Assembly (NCBI RefSeq): GCF_023740735.1
Contig: NZ_JAMRXH010000005.1
Span: forward strand, 372,001-436,000
From: Nocardia sp. CDC159
GTDB taxonomy: Bacteria; Actinomycetota; Actinomycetes; Mycobacteriales; Mycobacteriaceae
Direction: 5' to 3'
Length of the DNA stretch: 64,000 bases
Under the pieces are notes generated by a model. The model did not search any database. It had not been told where the DNA came from and was given only the letters and a program-made list of their open reading frames with translations. The position numbers and the translations under genes were made by a program. Below, piece after piece: positions 23,819 through 33,200 of this stretch. Numbering within the stretch: the stretch's first letter is position 1; the number at the start of each line of letters is the position of its first letter.

Positions 23819-25276
23819 ATGGAGCGGGGTTTTCTTGCGGCGGAGGAACTTTTGGCCGCTTTGCGAAATGGTGATGTCAGTTCGGTGGAATTGACCGAGG
23901 AGGCGATTGGTCGGATCGAGCGGGACGATGCGGTGCTCAATGCGATGTGTGTGCGGGACTTCGAGCGGGCGCGGGAGGCCGCGCGCTGTGCCGATCGGGC
24001 GCGAGCTCGCGGGGAGGATCGGGCGCTGCTCGGAATTCCGGTGACGGTCAAGGAGTCCTATGACGTGGCGGGGCTGCCTACGACCTGGGGTATGCCGCGG
24101 TTCAGGGAGTATGTGCCGGTCGAGGACGCGGTGCAGGTCGCGCGGTTGAAGGCCGCGGGGGCGGTGGTGCTCGGAAAGACCAACGTGCCGTTCATGTTGC
24201 GAGATCTGCAGAGCTGCAACGAGATCTACGGGGCCACCAATAATCCATGGGATCGCGGTCGCACGGCGGGTGGATCGTCCGGCGGGTCGGCGGCGGCCCT
24301 GGCGGCCGGATTCGGTGCGCTGTCCATCGGTTCCGATCTCGCCGGATCGCTGCGCACCCCGGCGCACTTCTGTGGCGTCTACGCGCACAAGCCGTCGCAT
24401 GGGCTGGCGCCGAGCCGCGGAATGGTCCCACCGCCCGGACCGGCCCTGCCCGCCGAACGCGACCTCGTCGTCGTCGGGCCGATGGCGCGCACCGCCCGCG
24501 ACCTCGGGCTGCTGCTGGACGTGATGGCGGGGCCGGACCCGCTGACGCACGGTGTGGCGTACCGCCTCGCGCTGCCGCCCGCCCGTCACGAGCGGCTCTC
24601 GGACTTCCGCGTCCTGGTCCTCGACGAGCACCCGCTCATTCCGACCGGCTCCGCCGTGCGGGCCGCACTGGACCGCGTCGCCGACGCACTCGCCGCGGAG
24701 GGCGCTCGCGTCGAGCGGCACAGTCCGCTCCTGCCGGATCTCACCGAGGCCGCGACGCTCTACACGCAGTTGCTGGTCTCGGGTGCGGCAGCGAGTCTCG
24801 ATGCCGACCAGTACGAGCAGATGCGGACCGCCGCCGCCGGACTGGCCGCCGACGATCAGGGTTCGGACGCGACATGGTTGCGTGGCGCGGTGTTCAGTCA
24901 CCGCGACTGGTTCGCGGCGAACAACCGCCGTGAGCTGCACCGCCACGGCTGGCGGCAGCTGTTCGGCGAATTCGATGCCGTGCTCTGTCCGATCACGCCG
25001 ACCCCCGCGTTTCCGCACGACCACGACACCGATCTGCGGGACCGGACGATCGACATCGATGGCGTCGGATACCCGTTCGGCGACCAGCTCGTCTGGGCCG
25101 GGCTGGCCACCATGCCCGGCCTGCCCGCCACCGCGATACCGGCGGGCAGGTCCTCCGCGGGCCTACCGGTGGGTGTGCAGCTCATCGGACCGATGTTCGA
25201 AGACCGCACCCCGCTGCGGCTGGCCGAACTGCTCGAGCAGCGGATGGGCGGCTTCCGGGCGCCCGTGGCAGTATGA
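23819..25276 (+). CDS. Amidase-signature family hydrolase
   Basis: 485 aa from ATG 23819. The catalytic Ser-cisSer-Lys triad is complete: Lys78 in VTVKES, Ser153 in TAGGSSGGS and Ser177 in SDLAGSLRTP, with the usual 24-residue spacing between the serines. The C-terminal part (MPGLPATAIPAGRSSAGLPVGVQLIGP) is the family's conserved end. It is cytosolic with no signal peptide. It hydrolyses an amide of unknown structure. An ATP-grasp-type ligase gene starts 40 bp downstream in the same direction, so the pair may make and break the same kind of amide bond. Confidence 0.85.
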   Translation: MERGFLAAEELLAALRNGDVSSVELTEEAIGRIERDDAVLNAMCVRDFERAREAARCADRARARGEDRALLGIPVTVKESYDVAGLPTTWGMPRFREYVPVEDAVQVARLKAAGAVVLGKTNVPFMLRDLQSCNEIYGATNNPWDRGRTAGGSSGGSAAALAAGFGALSIGSDLAGSLRTPAHFCGVYAHKPSHGLAPSRGMVPPPGPALPAERDLVVVGPMARTARDLGLLLDVMAGPDPLTHGVAYRLALPPARHERLSDFRVLVLDEHPLIPTGSAVRAALDRVADALAAEGARVERHSPLLPDLTEAATLYTQLLVSGAAASLDADQYEQMRTAAAGLAADDQGSDATWLRGAVFSHRDWFAANNRRELHRHGWRQLFGEFDAVLCPITPTPAFPHDHDTDLRDRTIDIDGVGYPFGDQLVWAGLATMPGLPATAIPAGRSSAGLPVGVQLIGPMFEDRTPLRLAELLEQRMGGFRAPVAV

Positions 25277-25316
25277 TCGAAATCTCTTGTGCGACATCGG
25301 GGTAGGTGGCGGCCGT

Positions 25317-26639
25317 ATGGGACATCCGTGGTTCGGACAGCGGCGGCTGGAGGTTGTCGCGCCGGTGGAGACCATTCGCCGAATGCTGCGGCACGAGATT
25401 CGGGATATCGGTTATCCGGAGTTGGCAGTGGCGCCGGGGACGCCGATCGCGTTGCCGCGGCGGGCCTGTGCGGAGTTGTATCGGGTGAGCTTGGCGCTGT
25501 TGGATCTGGTGCGGCGGACGGCGTTGGAGAGTGCGGAGAGTACGGCCGGGCGGCTGGCCGCCTATCGGATGCCGGACAGTGAGAATCAGTTGTTCGTGGC
25601 GGATCGGTTCGTCGAGGAGCGGTATGCGGATTGGGTGGCGCGGCCGGATGTCGTGATCGGGGCCGAGGGGCCGAAGTTCTTGGAGTTCAACGTATCCGGG
25701 GCGCTCGGCGGGGCGGTGGAGGGGCATTGCCGGTTGGAGGTGTGGCGGCGGCTCTACGCGGACGAGTCGGGACGGATGCCGTTCGAATGCCGGAGCCCGC
25801 TCGCCGTGCGGATGGACATGTTCCGGGCGCTGTGCACGGAACTGGGGGTGGCGCCGCGGGTGGCCATCGTGGGTAGCGCGCGGGATCAGGGCGTGGAGTC
25901 GACGCGGTTCTTCGACCTCGAGGTGGACTACTTCAACAATCACGGGATGACCGCTCGATTCTTCGAGCCGGAGGATCTGCACGAGGCCTGGGATTGTCCG
26001 CCGGGACTGCGCTATCCGGTGGGGCTGCGCAACTTCACCATTCCGGACTGGAACGAACTGGGCATCGACACCGCCCCGGTCCAGGCCGCGCTCGAGCACG
26101 ACTGCCTGCTGGTCGGCACGCAGACATCGACGTTCATGTCCAGCAAGCTCACCATGGGTCTGCTGTCGGAGGGACGGCCGTGGATGAGCGCGTCGGAGCG
26201 CGCCCTGGTCGACCGGTACCTGCCGTGGACGCGACTGCTGTCCGACCGGCGGACCACCCGCGGCGACGCGAAGGTGGACTTGATCCCCTTCGTCATCGGC
26301 AACCGGGAACTGTTGGTACTCAAGGACAATCTCGGAATGAGCGGTAAGCAGGTCGTCATCGGCCAGGACACGACCCAGGCGGAATGGGAGGCCGCGATAG
26401 CCGGTGCGTCCGGCACCAGCGTGGTGCAGGACTTCGTCGAACCGCACACCTGCCGGCTGCCCATGATCGCCGACGATACGGACGAACCCCACGAGGTCGA
26501 GATCGCACCGGTTTTCGGGCCGCTGCTGTTCGGCGGCCGACCGGCGGGGATCTTCACCCGATTCTTCGGCGACGGCTCCGCGGGCGTGGTGAGCGTGCTG
26601 GGCCGCGGCAGCTGCGACAACGTGGCCGTCGCCGTCTAG
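25317..26639 (+). CDS. ATP-grasp-type ligase (permuted/glutathionylspermidine-synthase-like)
   Basis: 440 aa from ATG 25317. The motifs FLEFNVSGALGG (about residues 121-132), a VDLIPF segment, LVLKDNLGMSGKQV (about 332-345, with the lysine expected to bind ATP) and the closing PVFGPLLFGGRPAGIFTRFF resemble circularly permuted ATP-grasp carboxylate-amine ligases. The reaction would join a carboxylate to an amine with ATP. Substrates are unknown. It lies 40 bp after the amidase and probably shares its promoter. The ribosome binding site is weak (GGTAGGTGG), so the exact start is less sure. Confidence 0.65.
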   Translation: MGHPWFGQRRLEVVAPVETIRRMLRHEIRDIGYPELAVAPGTPIALPRRACAELYRVSLALLDLVRRTALESAESTAGRLAAYRMPDSENQLFVADRFVEERYADWVARPDVVIGAEGPKFLEFNVSGALGGAVEGHCRLEVWRRLYADESGRMPFECRSPLAVRMDMFRALCTELGVAPRVAIVGSARDQGVESTRFFDLEVDYFNNHGMTARFFEPEDLHEAWDCPPGLRYPVGLRNFTIPDWNELGIDTAPVQAALEHDCLLVGTQTSTFMSSKLTMGLLSEGRPWMSASERALVDRYLPWTRLLSDRRTTRGDAKVDLIPFVIGNRELLVLKDNLGMSGKQVVIGQDTTQAEWEAAIAGASGTSVVQDFVEPHTCRLPMIADDTDEPHEVEIAPVFGPLLFGGRPAGIFTRFFGDGSAGVVSVLGRGSCDNVAVAV

Positions 26640-26719
26640 CGTCCGCGCTCGGCGCGATTGTGGGACTTTCCGTCTCGAGCTCTTTTCGGTACCTGTTTGC
26701 GCGAAATACACTGATTATC

Positions 26720-26754
26720 AATGCTATTCGTATATTTCCGAATCGAAAAGCATT
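26720..26754. promoter_or_regulatory. Interrupted palindrome in AT-rich intergenic region
   Basis: Arms AATGCT/AGCATT and ATTCG/CGAAT are nested around an AT-rich centre. It lies in the 247-bp spacer upstream of the DUF4360 gene, much richer in AT than its surroundings. It may be an operator or the terminator of the ATP-grasp gene. Confidence 0.4.
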
Positions 26755-26886
26755 GCGACACATACCATCATATGCCCATTTTTGCGAAACCCCCTCTACC
26801 ACTAGGGGTTTCGAGTACTCATAACCGAGCCTACAGTAAGTACGTCTGCGACCGGAGAATCGACCGGAGCATTTGCGAGGAATCCC

Positions 26887-27537
26887 ATGTACAAGAAGTT
26901 CGCCGCCATCGGTGCCGCCCTGTTCGCGTTAGCCGTCCCCGCCTCGGCGTCACCAGCCTTCGGGGCGCCCGAGTGGCCGACGACGCCGCCGGGCAAGATC
27001 ATTATCGACGTTGTGACCGTCAACGGCTCGGGGTGCCCCCCGGGGACCGCGGCCGTGGCGGTGGCGCCGGACAACACGGCCTTCACCGTCACCTACAGCC
27101 AGTACACGGCACAGGTGGGCGTGGGGTCCTCCCCGACGGACTTCCGGAAGAACTGCCAGCTCAACCTGAAAGTCCATGTGCCACAGGGGTTCACCTACGG
27201 CATCGCCTCGGCTGACTATCGGGGATTCGCACATCTCGAGAAGGGGGCGACCGCGCTGGAACGGGCCCGCTACTACTTCCAGGGCAATTCGCCGACCGAT
27301 TTCGTCGACCACACCTTCAAGGGCCCCTTCGAGGACGACTGGCAGGCGACCGACAAGACCGATGTGGCGTCGATCGTCTACAAGCCGTGCGGCGAAAACC
27401 GCAACTTCAATATCAACACCCAGTTGCGGGTGGACGCCGGCACGTCCGATCCGAAGAAGACCACCAGCTTCATCACCATGGATTCCACCGACGGCGCCAT
27501 CAACACCGTCTACCACTTCTCCTGGAAGAAGTGCTGA
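26887..27537 (+). CDS. Secreted DUF4360 protein
   Basis: 216 aa with a clear signal peptide (cleavage after about residue 26, ASPAFG). The mature protein contains IDVVTVNGSGCPPGTAAVAVAPDN, the diagnostic opening of DUF4360, and four cysteines (GCPPG, NCQLN, PCGEN, KKC-end) likely to form two disulphides. The family is secreted and of unknown function, found in actinobacteria and fungi. An AGGAAT element lies directly upstream of the ATG. The stop codon abuts the stop of the convergent ArsR-type gene (TGATCA), and a terminator for this gene lies inside that neighbour. Confidence 0.85.
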   Translation: MYKKFAAIGAALFALAVPASASPAFGAPEWPTTPPGKIIIDVVTVNGSGCPPGTAAVAVAPDNTAFTVTYSQYTAQVGVGSSPTDFRKNCQLNLKVHVPQGFTYGIASADYRGFAHLEKGATALERARYYFQGNSPTDFVDHTFKGPFEDDWQATDKTDVASIVYKPCGENRNFNINTQLRVDAGTSDPKKTTSFITMDSTDGAINTVYHFSWKKC

Positions 27538-28350
27538 TCAACGGCGATAATCGACTCGGCCCCGGTCACCACCGGGGCCGAGCCATGCGGCCGTGTCCAG
27601 ACCGAGCACGCGATCCAGCGCCCGCGCCCCGGTGTCGGTCAGCCGCAGCGAGCGCCGCCCGCCGTGCCGCCGCAGCCACCCCGCCGATTCCATTCTCGTC
27701 AACAGCGCCGCGCCCAGTGCGCCGCTGAGGTGATGGCGTTGTTCGCTCCAGTCGACACAGAAACGCAGCAGCGGACGGCGTTGACGGCGCACGGTTTCCA
27801 GGTCCACACCGAGGCGGGCGAAGGTCCGCTCGGCGTCGGGGCCGAGTTCGTACGGATGCTCGGCGACCGGTGCGGACAGTCGATCGACCTGTGCGCGTTG
27901 GTTTCCCGCGACGCCGTCGGTGCGCACCAGCGCCCGATGTTCGAGCAGAGCCTCGGTCACCGCGACACCGAGCTGTCCGGCCAGATGGTCGTAGCAGCTG
28001 CGGGCGCGGCGCATGGCCGCCGCGCGCGTCGATTCTTGCAGCGAACGCACCGGTCGGGTCGGCGCGAGTACCGCCAATGCCTCGATCGCCGCGCCGACCT
28101 GGGGATTGGCCAGCCGGAAATAGCGATGCCGACCGGAGCGTTCGACGGTGAGCAGACCGCCGTCCACCAGCCGCGCGAGATGTTCGCTGGCGGTCGAGGC
28201 CGCCACTCCCGCCTCCGCCGCGAGCACCGAGGCGGGTAGTGCGCGGCCGTCGGCGAGCGCGGCCAGCACCCGGGCCCGGGTGGCATCGGCCAGCAGGGCG
28301 CCGACCGCGGCGATATCGGCGTATCCGTGCAGCGGGCGATTGTCGATCAT
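27538..28350 (-). CDS. ArsR/SmtB-type winged-helix regulator with extended C-terminus
   Basis: 270 aa from ATG 28350; an upstream in-frame start at 28425 is less likely. Residues about 10-95 form a winged helix (ADATRARVLAALADGRALPASVLAAEAGVAASTASEHLARLVDGGLL...RSGRHRYFRLANP) of the ArsR class. Here it is fused to a C-terminal region of 170 residues with a second winged-helix-like end (LLTRMESAGWLRRHGGRRSLRLTDTGARAL). The metal-site CVC motif of ArsR is absent, so the signal is probably not arsenite. It resembles the longer actinobacterial ArsR-like regulators. Target unknown. Confidence 0.8.
   Translation of the reverse strand: MIDNRPLHGYADIAAVGALLADATRARVLAALADGRALPASVLAAEAGVAASTASEHLARLVDGGLLTVERSGRHRYFRLANPQVGAAIEALAVLAPTRPVRSLQESTRAAAMRRARSCYDHLAGQLGVAVTEALLEHRALVRTDGVAGNQRAQVDRLSAPVAEHPYELGPDAERTFARLGVDLETVRRQRRPLLRFCVDWSEQRHHLSGALGAALLTRMESAGWLRRHGGRRSLRLTDTGARALDRVLGLDTAAWLGPGGDRGRVDYRR
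27555..27582 (+). terminator. Perfect hairpin inside the antisense gene
   Basis: CTCGGCCCCGGT and ACCGGGGCCGAG pair perfectly (12 bp) around CACC, 18 bp past the DUF4360 stop. The bases also encode the C-terminal residues of the convergent ArsR-type protein. Confidence 0.65.
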
Positions 28351-28504
28351 GCGGCCAGTCTGCCGCGCGCACGCTTCGGCCGTGACCGAAAGGTGGATGC
28401 GACAGGGCCCACGAAATCCGGACACGCGCCCGGTTCACCGCCGGATGCCGGGTGAGCGCATACCCTTTCGAATGGACGTGCGAAGGCTGGTGTGAGGGGA
28501 TGCG

Positions 28505-29704
28505 GTGACGACGAGCCGGATGGATGCGGTCGGCGACGGGGTGGTCGACGATCTGGGCGACGGGATCTCCTTCGGGCTGGAGGAGATCGACGAGACGATC
28601 GCCGAGATGGTTGCCGTGCAGGCCGAGGAGCGGCCGCGAGACGGGGAGTTGATCACGCTGCGGCTCGGGCTGGACGGGGAACGGCCGGAGACGCTGATGC
28701 TGCTGGGCGTGCGGTACGAGCTGTCCCGCGATCGGGTGCGACAGGTGTACACCCGGGCGATCGGGCAGATCATCCGGCGCGTGCGGGCCACCGGGGTGCC
28801 CGACACCGCCGTATTCGCCGAGCGCTATCCGGTCGGATGGGGCGACGAGCGGCTGGTGCGGACACTGCTCGCCGAGACCTATGCGACCGACGCCGATATC
28901 GCGGCGCAGGATCTGGCCTATCTCAAACTACGGCTGGCCGGGCATGCGCTGCTGGACGCCAAGCGGATCGCCGGATTCGTCTTCCAGCGCATCGCGGGCT
29001 GGCAGCAGCGGGGCCGCTGGCATCCGGCCGAGCCGCGGCAGCTGGAATCGGTTGGGGGACAATTGGTGCCACTGCTGCGCCGGGTGGACTGGCCGACCGG
29101 CTCCCCCGCTGCGCTGCCCTCCGCGCCGATCGCCACGCTCGACGCCGACGACGATGCGCGCGGGTCGATGTTCACCGAGAAGCTGGGCCGGGAGGCCGGA
29201 TTCGACACCGCGCTGGAGGCGCGGCTGCTGCGGATGCTCGATCAGAGCGAGCAGGTCGCCACCTTCGTCGAACGCCCCGCGGCGATCGAATATCGACTCG
29301 ACGGCGCGCGCCGCACCCATTACCCGACGGTCGCGGCGCGACTGGCCGACGGGCGGGTGGTGCTGATCGACGTGGTGCCGCTGGCCCGGGTGGGCGTGCA
29401 CGGCAATCGCGTCAAGCTCGCTGCCGCCCGCGCGTGGGCGCACGAACGCGGCTGGGGCTGGCTGGTTTTCACCGGGAGCCGACTCGGCGAACCGGAGCTG
29501 GCACACCACGGCGTCGACCCCCGCCACGAGAACCTGCTGCGCAACCGGCTGGCCGCCGGGCCGATGACCTGGGCGGAATTCCGCCGCTATGTCGACGACA
29601 CCGGCATCGACGTCGTCGACCTGGCGGCCATGACGCTGCGCCACGGCTGGCGTTGGGAGCGCGGGCCGTTCCGCCTCGCCCGCGACTCCACCGCCACCGC
29701 CTGA
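28505..29704 (+). CDS. Sigma4-like HTH fused to a degenerate TnsA-like nuclease domain
   Basis: 399 aa from GTG 28505. The N-terminal part (about 50-95) contains TLMLLGVRYELSRDRVRQVYTRAIGQI, like region 4 of sigma factors. The C-terminal part (about 255-330) has RRTHYPTVAARLADGRVVLIDVVP...AARAWAHERGWGWLVFTG, the order of TnsA-type endonuclease domains. In active members the two key positions read PD and D/E-x-K. Here they are PT and DVV, so catalysis is probably lost. The protein is more likely a DNA-binding factor. It stands alone between the ArsR-type gene and the CtpI operon. Confidence 0.65.
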   Translation: MTTSRMDAVGDGVVDDLGDGISFGLEEIDETIAEMVAVQAEERPRDGELITLRLGLDGERPETLMLLGVRYELSRDRVRQVYTRAIGQIIRRVRATGVPDTAVFAERYPVGWGDERLVRTLLAETYATDADIAAQDLAYLKLRLAGHALLDAKRIAGFVFQRIAGWQQRGRWHPAEPRQLESVGGQLVPLLRRVDWPTGSPAALPSAPIATLDADDDARGSMFTEKLGREAGFDTALEARLLRMLDQSEQVATFVERPAAIEYRLDGARRTHYPTVAARLADGRVVLIDVVPLARVGVHGNRVKLAAARAWAHERGWGWLVFTGSRLGEPELAHHGVDPRHENLLRNRLAAGPMTWAEFRRYVDDTGIDVVDLAAMTLRHGWRWERGPFRLARDSTATA

Positions 29705-29792
29705 CCCGGAACGCGTCCGGCGGCCGCCGCCATGTTTGCCTTGCTCATCTGCGGTTACGTCCAGCACATCGCGATAATTCCGAGGACTGGAA

Positions 29793-30218
29793 ATGATCAT
29801 GAGCATTGCATCGGGCACTGCGAAGGCGTTGGGCGCCACGGCATCCGCGGCCGGTAAGGCGGTCGGCACGGTCGGGGGCGCGGCGGTGGGGGCGACCACG
29901 GGGGCCGCGCGCGGCATGGTCTCCGGCGCGGTCTCCGGCGCCCGCCGGGGCATGGACGCGCCGACCGCCACCGCGCTCGGCGTCGCCGCCGCCGGGGTGG
30001 TCGGGCTGGTCGAATGGCCGGTGGTGGCCGCGGCGAGCGGTATTGCCGGAATCGCCTATCTGGCGCGGCGGGGTAAAGACCAACCCGCCCAACAGGATTC
30101 GGCACCGAAACCGCGGACGGAAACCAAGAGCGCCGCGCCCGCGCGGACGAGGCGGCCCGCCTCGGCACAGCCGCGCAAGACCTCCGGCCGCTCCCGACCC
30201 GCACACGGCACCAAATGA
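29793..30218 (+). CDS. Small glycine-zipper protein paired with CtpI
   Basis: 141 aa. The first 60 residues are a run of small amino acids with GxxxG-type spacing (ATASAAGKAVGTVGGAAVG), followed by a hydrophobic segment (about 60-90) and a basic, Pro/Lys-rich tail. Its stop overlaps the CtpI start as ATGA, so the two are made together. M. tuberculosis also has a small gene (Rv0108c) upstream of ctpI. The protein may dock on or regulate the ATPase; that is inference. Confidence 0.7.
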   Translation: MIMSIASGTAKALGATASAAGKAVGTVGGAAVGATTGAARGMVSGAVSGARRGMDAPTATALGVAAAGVVGLVEWPVVAAASGIAGIAYLARRGKDQPAQQDSAPKPRTETKSAAPARTRRPASAQPRKTSGRSRPAHGTK

Positions 30219-33200
30219 TGGCATCACTACGCACGATCGCCACCGCACCGATTCGCCTGCCGCTGGCCGTGACCGGTGCGACGCTGGGCCTGGTCCGCAA
30301 GCCGGTCGCCGCGGCGACCCGCGCCCTCGATCCGGGCGTCGCCGAGCTGATCACCGAGCTCACCGACGGATTCGGCCGCGAAATGCCGACCCTGCTGGAT
30401 CCACGGCGGCAGCGCCACCAGCGCCGGATCACCGTCCGCGACAACCGGATCCACGCCGAGGTGCGTGGTCTGCGCGGAGACGACGGTGGGCGGATCGGCG
30501 CTGCGCTGCACCGGCATCTCGATCGGGCGCCGGGAGTGCACTGGTTCCAGGTCAATGCCGCGACCGGACGGGTGACGGTCGCGGCGGATTCGGATCGGCT
30601 GTCGACGGATCGGCTCGCGACGATCCTCGAACGCGCCGAGGAGTCCGCCGGGACCGCGGACCGGCCGTGGGTCCGCACCGTCGAACATCCCGCCGACGCC
30701 GAACCCGTCCTGACCTCCGCACTGCAACTCGCGGCGGACGTGCTCGGGCTGAGCGCGGCCCTGGCGGGGCGGGCCCTGCCGATGCGGCCGCCCGCGCAGG
30801 CGCTGCGGGCCGCGGTCGCCCTGGTCGACGGGCAGCCCCGGTTGCGCGGGCTGCTCGAGACGCAACTGGGCCGCCATCGCGCCGATACCGTGATCACGGT
30901 CGGCAATGCGCTGGGCAAGGCCATGGACGCCGAGGTCGCCGGGCTGCTGGCCGATGCGGTGCAGCGCACCGTGCGATTGATCGAGGCGGGCGCCCGCTAC
31001 GCGCAGTGGCGACGCTGGGACGATCTGGTGACCGAGCCGAACCACCCTGGTGTGCCGCAATGCCGGAACCCCGAACCACGGCCGGTGCCGCTGCCCCGCG
31101 GACCGGTCGAGCGCTGCGCCGACCAGGTTTCCAGCGTCTCGGCACTGGCCTCCATGGCCGCGCTCACCGGGGGCCGGGGCAGTTCCGACGCCGCCGACGC
31201 GGTCGCGGCCGGGGTGCCGAAGGCGGCGCGGGCCGGGCGGGAGATCTTCGCCGGAACCCTGGCCACCATCCTCGCCGGCCGCGGTGTGCTGACCCTCGAC
31301 CCACAGGCCTGGCGACGCCTGGACCGGGTCTCGGCGATCGTCGTCGACCGCCATGCCGTGCGCGGCGAGCGGTCGGTGGTGCTGGCCGCGGAGTCCGAGA
31401 ACGACGACTGGCCGACCGAACAGGTATGGAGCGTGGCCCAACGCCTGCTCTGGCGCGAAGGTGGCGATCTGCCCATCCCTCCCCCACGCGGGCGGCATCG
31501 CGACGGTCTGGAGTTGATTGCGGAACATCCCGCACCGGACGGGGCCGAAGCGACCGAGGGCGCGAATTCGCAACCGGGGCAGCCGGACTCGACCGACGGG
31601 TCCGGCGCAGCTCGAGACAACGCCGCGCCCCCGAGCGGCGAGGATCCGCGGTGGTTCGTGCTGCGCGAGCGCGGACGGGCCGTGGGCCGGGCGCTGATCG
31701 GACGCGAGCCGCATCCGGAGGCGGTGGGACTGCTTGCCGCGGCGCGGAAGGCGGGGCTGCGGGTGGTGCTCATCGGCGATGCGGGCACCGGTGAATTGCG
31801 GCGCAGCGCGGACGAATTCGTGCGGGCCGGCGAGTCGGTGTCGGGGCTGGTGCGGCGGTTGCAGCGGCAGGGACATGTGGTCGCGGTCCTGAGCGGCCAG
31901 GCCCACCGCGGGCTCGGGGCGGCCGATCTGGGCATCGGCATCGCCGTGCGCGGCTCCGACGGAATGGTTCGCATTCCATGGCAGGCCGATGTCGTATGCC
32001 CGGATCTGGGCTGTGCGCACCGGATCATTGCCGCCGCCGGACCGGCGCGGGAGGTCAGCGAGCGCGGGCGAGTGCTCACCCTGTCGGCGGCCACCCTGGC
32101 GGGGCTGCTGCTGGCGTCGGGTCCGCGGCAGAGCCGGGCCGCGCGGGCCACCACCCCGGTGTGGGCGGCGACGATGATCGGCTCGGTCACCGCACTGTTC
32201 GGCGGCCGCCGGGCCGCGCGGGCCGCGGTACCGTCCGAGGTGCCGCTGGTGCCCTGGCACGCCTTGGAATCCGACGAGGTGCTGGCCCGATTGCCCGCGC
32301 CGCGCCGCGAGACTCCCGAACCCCCGTCGCGCCTGTCGGCCGCGGGCGAGCTGTTCGCTGGCCGCCTCGCCGCGCCCGCGGCCACGATGGTCGATCTGGC
32401 CCGCCATGTCCGCCGCGAACTGGCCGATCCGATGACACCGCTGCTGGCGGTGGGCGCGGTCGCCTCCGCGCTGCTGGGTTCGCCGACCGACGCGCTGCTG
32501 GTGGGCTCGGTGCTGGGTCTCAATGCCGTCGTCTCGGCCATGCAGCGCCGCCGCGCCCGGCTGTCGCTGCACCGGCTGCTGGTCGGGGAGCGGCTACAGG
32601 CGCGGGTGATCATCGACGATGTCGAAAAGCAGCTTCCGGCAACGGAATTGCGCCCCGGCGACGTCATCGCGCTGCGCTCCGGCGAGGTGGTGCCGGCCGA
32701 TGCCCGGCTGCTGGAGAGCGCCGGGCTGGAGGTCGACGAGTCCGGGCTGACCGGCGAATCGGTGACCGTCGAGAAGCAGGTCGCCGCGACACCCGGTGCG
32801 GCGCTGGCGGATCGAGCCTGCATGGTGTTCGAGGGCAGTGTGGTCGTCAACGGCGCGGCGCGGGCGGTGGTGGTCGCGGTCGGATCCGGCACCGAGGCCG
32901 GGCGGGCGCTGGCGGTCGCCGGGCCGCCACCGGCCGGTGGTGTGCAGGCCCAGCTGCGCATCCTCACCGAACGGGTGCTGCCGTTCACCCTCGGCGGCGG
33001 AACCGCCGTCACCGTGACGAGTTTCCTGCGCGGGCTGCCGCTGCGCCCGGCGCTCGCCGACGGCCTGGCCGTGGCCGTGGCCGCCGTGCCGGAGGGGCTG
33101 CCGCTGGTCGCCACGGTCGCGCAGCTGTCTGCGACGCGGCGGTTGTCCCGGCACGGGGTGCTGGTGCGCTCCAGCCGCACCATCGAGGCGCTGGGTCGGG

